Source: G963662985 sp963662985 (GTDB taxonomy: Bacteria > Chloroflexota > Anaerolineae > Anaerolineales > UBA11579). Taken from it: DNA of 64,000 bases. This document shows positions 61,225 to 64,000 of the stretch, in pieces. The position numbers and the translations under genes were made by a program. Positions within the stretch are counted from its first letter, which is position 1; each line of letters opens with the position of its first letter. The stretch lies in the NCBI GenBank assembly GCA_963662985.1, contig OY760066.1:248001-312000 (forward strand). The letters run 5' to 3'. A model generated the notes under the pieces. That model searched no databases and was not told where the DNA came from. It worked only from the letters and a program-made list of their open reading frames with translations.

Positions 61225-62427
61225 TTAGGCTTTATTAGCCAAAGCTACTGTATCTTGAATAATCATCAATTCTTCATCTGTAGGAACAATCAAAATCTTC
61301 ACCGGAGAATCATCTGTGCTAATCACGCCACCCTTGCGATTAAAGGCTAAGTTCTTTTCAAGATCCAATTTGATGCCAAGCGCTTCCATATTCTCACAAA
61401 CATGAGAGCGAACATGTTCGTCATTTTCACCAATCCCAGCAGTGAAAACCAAATAATCAATCCCATTCAATTCAGCAAAGTAGGCACCAATATATTTTTT
61501 CACACGTTGGTTGAACATCTTCAATGCAAATTCTGCATTTTTATTGCCTTTTTCTTCAGCTTCCCAAAGATCGCGGAAGTCATTACTCACACCGGAGATT
61601 CCCAAAACACCGCTTTCCTTATTCAACATCTTATCGATTTCGTCAGTGCTCATGTTTAATTCGTTAGACATATAAATCAACACACCGGGGTCAATATCAC
61701 CACAGCGAGTACCCATCACAAGACCTTCCAATGGGGTCATCCCCATCGTGGTATCAATGGACTTGCCCTTGTTGATTGCTGCCACAGATGCACCATTGCC
61801 CAAATGGCAAATAATCATTTTGATATCTTCGACATTTTTGCCTTCTATTTCGGCGACTTTTTGGCTCACGTAGCGGTAAGAAGAACCATGGAAGCCATAA
61901 CGACGAATTTTATTCTTTTTATAGAAGTCAAAAGGCAATGCGTAAAGGAAGCTTTCTTCTGGCATCGTTTGATGGAAAGAAGTATCAAACACTGCAACAT
62001 GAGGAACATCAGACAACAAAGCTTGTGCTTCGCGGATCCCAACCAAGTTGGCGGGATTGTGCAAAGGAGCCAAAGGAATACATTCTTCAATCTTTGCAAT
62101 CACTGTGTCATCAATTAATGTAGATTCTGTGAACATATCACCACCATGAACAACGCGGTGTCCAACAGCTGAGATTTCAGAAGCTTCACTAATCACGCCT
62201 TCTTCTTTGTCCAAAAGCACATCCACGATTGTTTCAAAACCAACTTTATGAGTTGGGATCGGAACTTGAATGCGTTTTTTCTCACCATTGATCTTCTTAT
62301 CAATGTATGATTGTTCTTCTTCTCCAATACGTGCTACAACACCTTCAATCAAGGTTTTACCTTCAACTTGTTCATACAATTTATATTTAATTGAAGAACT
62401 GCCACAGTTGATGACTAAGATATTCAT
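61225..62427 (-). CDS. ackA: Acetate kinase
   Basis: A 400-residue enzyme of full length. Starts MNILVINCGSSSIKYKLYE, with GHRVVHGGDMFTESTLI, AVFDTSFHQTMPEESFLYALPFDFYKKNKIRRYGFHGSSYRYVSQ (Arg and His of the active site), LGNGASVAAINKGKSIDTTMGMTPLEGLVMGTRCGDIDPG and FTAGIGENDEHVR. It converts acetyl-phosphate (or propionyl-phosphate) and ADP into acid and ATP. AAGGAG precedes the ATG. It is 49 bases downstream of pduL, so the two form the substrate-level phosphorylation branch of the microcompartment pathway. Confidence 0.96.
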   Translation of the reverse strand: MNILVINCGSSSIKYKLYEQVEGKTLIEGVVARIGEEEQSYIDKKINGEKKRIQVPIPTHKVGFETIVDVLLDKEEGVISEASEISAVGHRVVHGGDMFTESTLIDDTVIAKIEECIPLAPLHNPANLVGIREAQALLSDVPHVAVFDTSFHQTMPEESFLYALPFDFYKKNKIRRYGFHGSSYRYVSQKVAEIEGKNVEDIKMIICHLGNGASVAAINKGKSIDTTMGMTPLEGLVMGTRCGDIDPGVLIYMSNELNMSTDEIDKMLNKESGVLGISGVSNDFRDLWEAEEKGNKNAEFALKMFNQRVKKYIGAYFAELNGIDYLVFTAGIGENDEHVRSHVCENMEALGIKLDLEKNLAFNRKGGVISTDDSPVKILIVPTDEELMIIQDTVALANKA

Positions 62428-62476
62428 GTTCGATTCTCCTTAAACCGTTTTTTATTCGTTTTTCTTTTGATTTTTT

Positions 62477-63061
62477 TTAGAATAACATCTCGCCAAAATC
62501 ACCCGTGTTCAACATAAAAGCGGCTGCATCGTCTGTATCAATATGCATTTCAAATGCATAAGTTGGGTTCACTCGGCACATTACTTCATCAAACACGCCA
62601 CCCTTTTCGCCACCAACACGAACAGAGATTACGTCTTTGTCTTTCACATTGTATTTTGCTGCATCTTCTGGGGTCATATGGATATGACGATTGGCGATAA
62701 TCATGCCTTTGGAAAGTTCAACTTCACCCTTTGGTCCCACCAATTTACAAGGTTGAGAGCCATCTAAATCACCAGAATTGCGAACAGGAGGATTTGCACG
62801 TAATTTTCGTGCATCAGATGCAGAAACTTCCACTTGAGATTCGCGGCGTACTGGTCCGAGAATACGCACACCTGGGAAGCTCTTCTCACCTACCCAAACG
62901 TCAACACATTCATCACATGCATATTGACCGGGTTGAGAAAGATCTTTTTTAATTGTTAATTGATAACCTTCTCCAAAAAGTGTGTCGAGATCTGCTTGGC
63001 TCAAATGAGCATGTCGATTTGAAACACCAACAGGCACAAGATTTTTTGATTCATTACTCAT
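62477..63061 (-). CDS. pduL: Phosphate propanoyltransferase (PduL-type phosphotransacylase)
   Basis: A 194-residue enzyme converting acyl-CoA and phosphate into acyl-phosphate. Two zinc-binding halves are visible: VPVGVSNRHAHLSQADLDTLFG (about 10-31) and GMIIANRHIHMTPEDAAKYNVKDKD, where His pairs bind the metals, plus VRILGPVRRESQVEVSASDA. The N-terminus is only about nine residues before the domain, so the usual encapsulation peptide of PduL is missing. The ATG overlaps the TGA of the upstream 41-codon ORF. ackA follows directly. Confidence 0.92.
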   Translation of the reverse strand: MSNESKNLVPVGVSNRHAHLSQADLDTLFGEGYQLTIKKDLSQPGQYACDECVDVWVGEKSFPGVRILGPVRRESQVEVSASDARKLRANPPVRNSGDLDGSQPCKLVGPKGEVELSKGMIIANRHIHMTPEDAAKYNVKDKDVISVRVGGEKGGVFDEVMCRVNPTYAFEMHIDTDDAAAFMLNTGDFGEMLF

Positions 63062-63183
63062 ATTGTTGTCACTCTTTTCTTAAAATTTAATAAATTTCTA
63101 TTATTTTTATAGAATTTTTGGTACTCAAAATAATCCCCTAAATTTAAAACAGATTGAATCCTTGGATTCATCTCAAAAAGCAT
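63058..63183 (-). CDS. 41-residue small protein translationally coupled to pduL
   Basis: A short ORF from ATG (63181-63183) to TGA (63058-63060). It begins MLFEMNPRIQSVLNLGDYFE and ends NFKKRVTTI. The ribosome site GGAGGTGA (complement of 63191-63198) lies eight bases before the ATG and matches the anti-Shine-Dalgarno very well, better than for most genes here. Its stop overlaps the pduL start as ATGA, whereas pduL has no Shine-Dalgarno of its own. So it is a translated coupling ORF or a small functional peptide, possibly linked to microcompartment assembly. No homologue is known to me. Confidence 0.65.
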   Translation of the reverse strand: MLFEMNPRIQSVLNLGDYFEYQKFYKNNRNLLNFKKRVTTI

Positions 63184-63303
63184 CTGCTTTTCACCTCCAT
63201 GAAAAGTTTTTTCTCTCATGCCAAAAATGATTTTAGCATAACGCGGTTACAAAAAAGTTTCTTAACTTCTAATTAACTGCGAGTTAATTCTTTTCAAAAT
63301 AAA

Positions 63304-63336
63304 AAACATCTCAAAGAAACCTTCTCTGAGATGTTT
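63304..63336 (-). terminator. Terminator after the EutN genes
   Basis: AAACATCTCA (63304-63313) pairs with TGAGATGTTT (63327-63336), with an inner AGAA/TTCT stem. A T-rich tail follows on the minus strand. It ends the EutN operon before the small ORF/pduL region. The span 63184-63303 holds no ORF I can support. Confidence 0.7.
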
Positions 63337-63392
63337 AAATTCGTTATCCTAATAAACTTTTTTTTCTACCTATCTTCTTTAACAATTCTTTT

Positions 63393-63701
63393 TTATTTCA
63401 GCAACTTCCCATCACTGGTTAATCGCCCATAATCAGTATCAACAAAATCTATTATACCAGCAATCACAACTTCCACAGGAGAATTTTCTGGCACATCCGC
63501 CACAGTACGAGCAGACCAACCTTCTCCTAATGCAATCACAATATCGCCAATTCCAGCACCAACACCATCCAACGCAGTTACTTCATCACCAAATGGATTT
63601 CCTTCCGCGTCCAAAGGTTGCACAATCAAGATCTTCTTACCTAAAACTTTATGCGATTTTTGTGTGGAAACCACATTTGCAACCACTTTTGCAATATACA
63701 T
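63393..63701 (-). CDS. EutN/CcmL-type microcompartment pentamer protein
   Basis: A 102-residue shell vertex protein: MYIAKVVANVVSTQKSHKVLGKKILIVQPLD, VTALDGVGAGIGDIVIALGEGWSART and VVIAGIIDFVDTDYG are the EutN/CcmL/PduN core. These pentamers cap the corners of bacterial microcompartments. It lies three bases after the other pentamer gene, so two paralogues are co-expressed. Confidence 0.92.
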   Translation of the reverse strand: MYIAKVVANVVSTQKSHKVLGKKILIVQPLDAEGNPFGDEVTALDGVGAGIGDIVIALGEGWSARTVADVPENSPVEVVIAGIIDFVDTDYGRLTSDGKLLK

Positions 63702-63704
63702 AGC

Positions 63705-63977
63705 CTACTCGTCCTCACGATGAATCGAATCAATGATCCCAACCACACCTGCATCCACTGGTGCCATCTCAACATTCAGCTCTTGCGCACCTTCACGGCT
63801 TTTTGCATAAAACACCACATCACCCGGGCCTGCCCCAAAAGTATCCACCGCCACCAAAGGTTTCCCAATCTCTTCATATTTTGAATTGATTGGTTGGATC
63901 ACTAATAACTTGATCCCTATCATAGAAGGATCTTTTTTAGTAGACACCACATTCCCGATCACTTTTGCAGTTTGCAT
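63705..63977 (-). CDS. EutN/CcmL-type microcompartment pentamer protein (second)
   Basis: A 90-residue EutN/CcmL protein: MQTAKVIGNVVSTKKDPSMIGIKLLVIQPIN, LVAVDTFGAGPGDVVFYAKSREGAQ and DAGVVGIIDSIH. Size and motifs match single-domain vertex pentamers. It is the promoter-proximal of the pair; the operon must continue upstream, past the right edge. Confidence 0.92.
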   Translation of the reverse strand: MQTAKVIGNVVSTKKDPSMIGIKLLVIQPINSKYEEIGKPLVAVDTFGAGPGDVVFYAKSREGAQELNVEMAPVDAGVVGIIDSIHREDE

Positions 63978-64000
63978 AAAAAACCTTTCGGATTATTTCT

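Noticed and set aside
63270..63300. Short AGTTAAC/GTTAACT-type dyads in several intergenic regions (about 5960, 17525, 63275)
   Set aside because: They are short, AT-rich and common in a genome of this composition; no consistent spacing or orientation to genes was seen.
1..64000. tRNA genes, rRNA genes, integrases or insertion sequences
   Set aside because: No cloverleaf-like sequence, rRNA motif, transposase or recombinase reading frame was found in any gap or frame.

Overview
The window looks like a chromosomal segment of an AT-rich bacterium of the Chloroflexota, most likely class Anaerolineae. This is inferred from gene content, not from a marker gene. The pointers are a DUF11-type surface protein ending in an LPxSG motif plus a sortase fold, lipoproteins and anchored proteins with Thr/Pro-rich linkers, an MglA/roadblock cluster, an XpaC/TelA-type operon and a PduL/EutN microcompartment locus. 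There are no rRNA or tRNA genes, no CRISPR array and no transposase that I can see. Many genes end in clear hairpin-plus-T terminators, which makes the operon layout easy to read.

Layout. 1-930: a minus-strand aromatic amino acid operon (aroH, partial aroF) preceded by a promoter, a Tyr/Phe-rich leader peptide and mutually exclusive hairpins, which together form a complete attenuator. 930-5870: a minus-strand cassette of an XpaC-like protein, a membrane-anchored binding protein, a TelA-like protein and a lipoprotein joining a solute-binding fold to a VWA domain. 6080-10010: an Fe(III)-type ABC importer. 10200-15850: a catabolic operon (GH2 glycosidase, DUF2804 protein, MFS transporter, FAD oxidoreductase), divergent from an ArsR-type regulator and a cupin (16033-17445). 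17757-21158: an MglA-like GTPase with four roadblock-type proteins and one unknown protein. 21215-23491: a GS-like amidoligase, a class II glutamine amidotransferase and a convergent 66-residue Cys-motif membrane protein. 23799-31589: a giant surface protein gene with a C-terminal sortase domain, split by one in-frame TGA. 31747-33300: a diguanylate cyclase.

33642-36648: a polar amino acid ABC importer. 36741-40315: an SGNH-like protein, wecB and wecC. 40365-47095: single genes (FGE-like protein, EamA transporter, patatin, TPR protein, homoserine dehydrogenase, MOP/ANKH-like transporter). 47231-53264: an opp oligopeptide importer (oppB-C-D-F, with oppA downstream behind its own leader region). 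53411-54010: an unknown protein. 54115-61145: a NarL-type two-component system followed by a MacAB-like ABC export system with two ATPases, a permease and an adaptor. 61225-63977: ackA, pduL, an overlooked 41-codon ORF coupled to pduL, and two EutN/CcmL pentamer genes of a microcompartment locus that runs off the right edge.

The strongest new signals are: the leader-peptide attenuator of the aro operon; the amidoligase/amidotransferase pair with its small Cys-motif protein; the giant adhesin-sortase fusion with 420-bp tandem repeats and a single interrupting stop codon; the MglA/roadblock module; and the small ORF translationally coupled to pduL.
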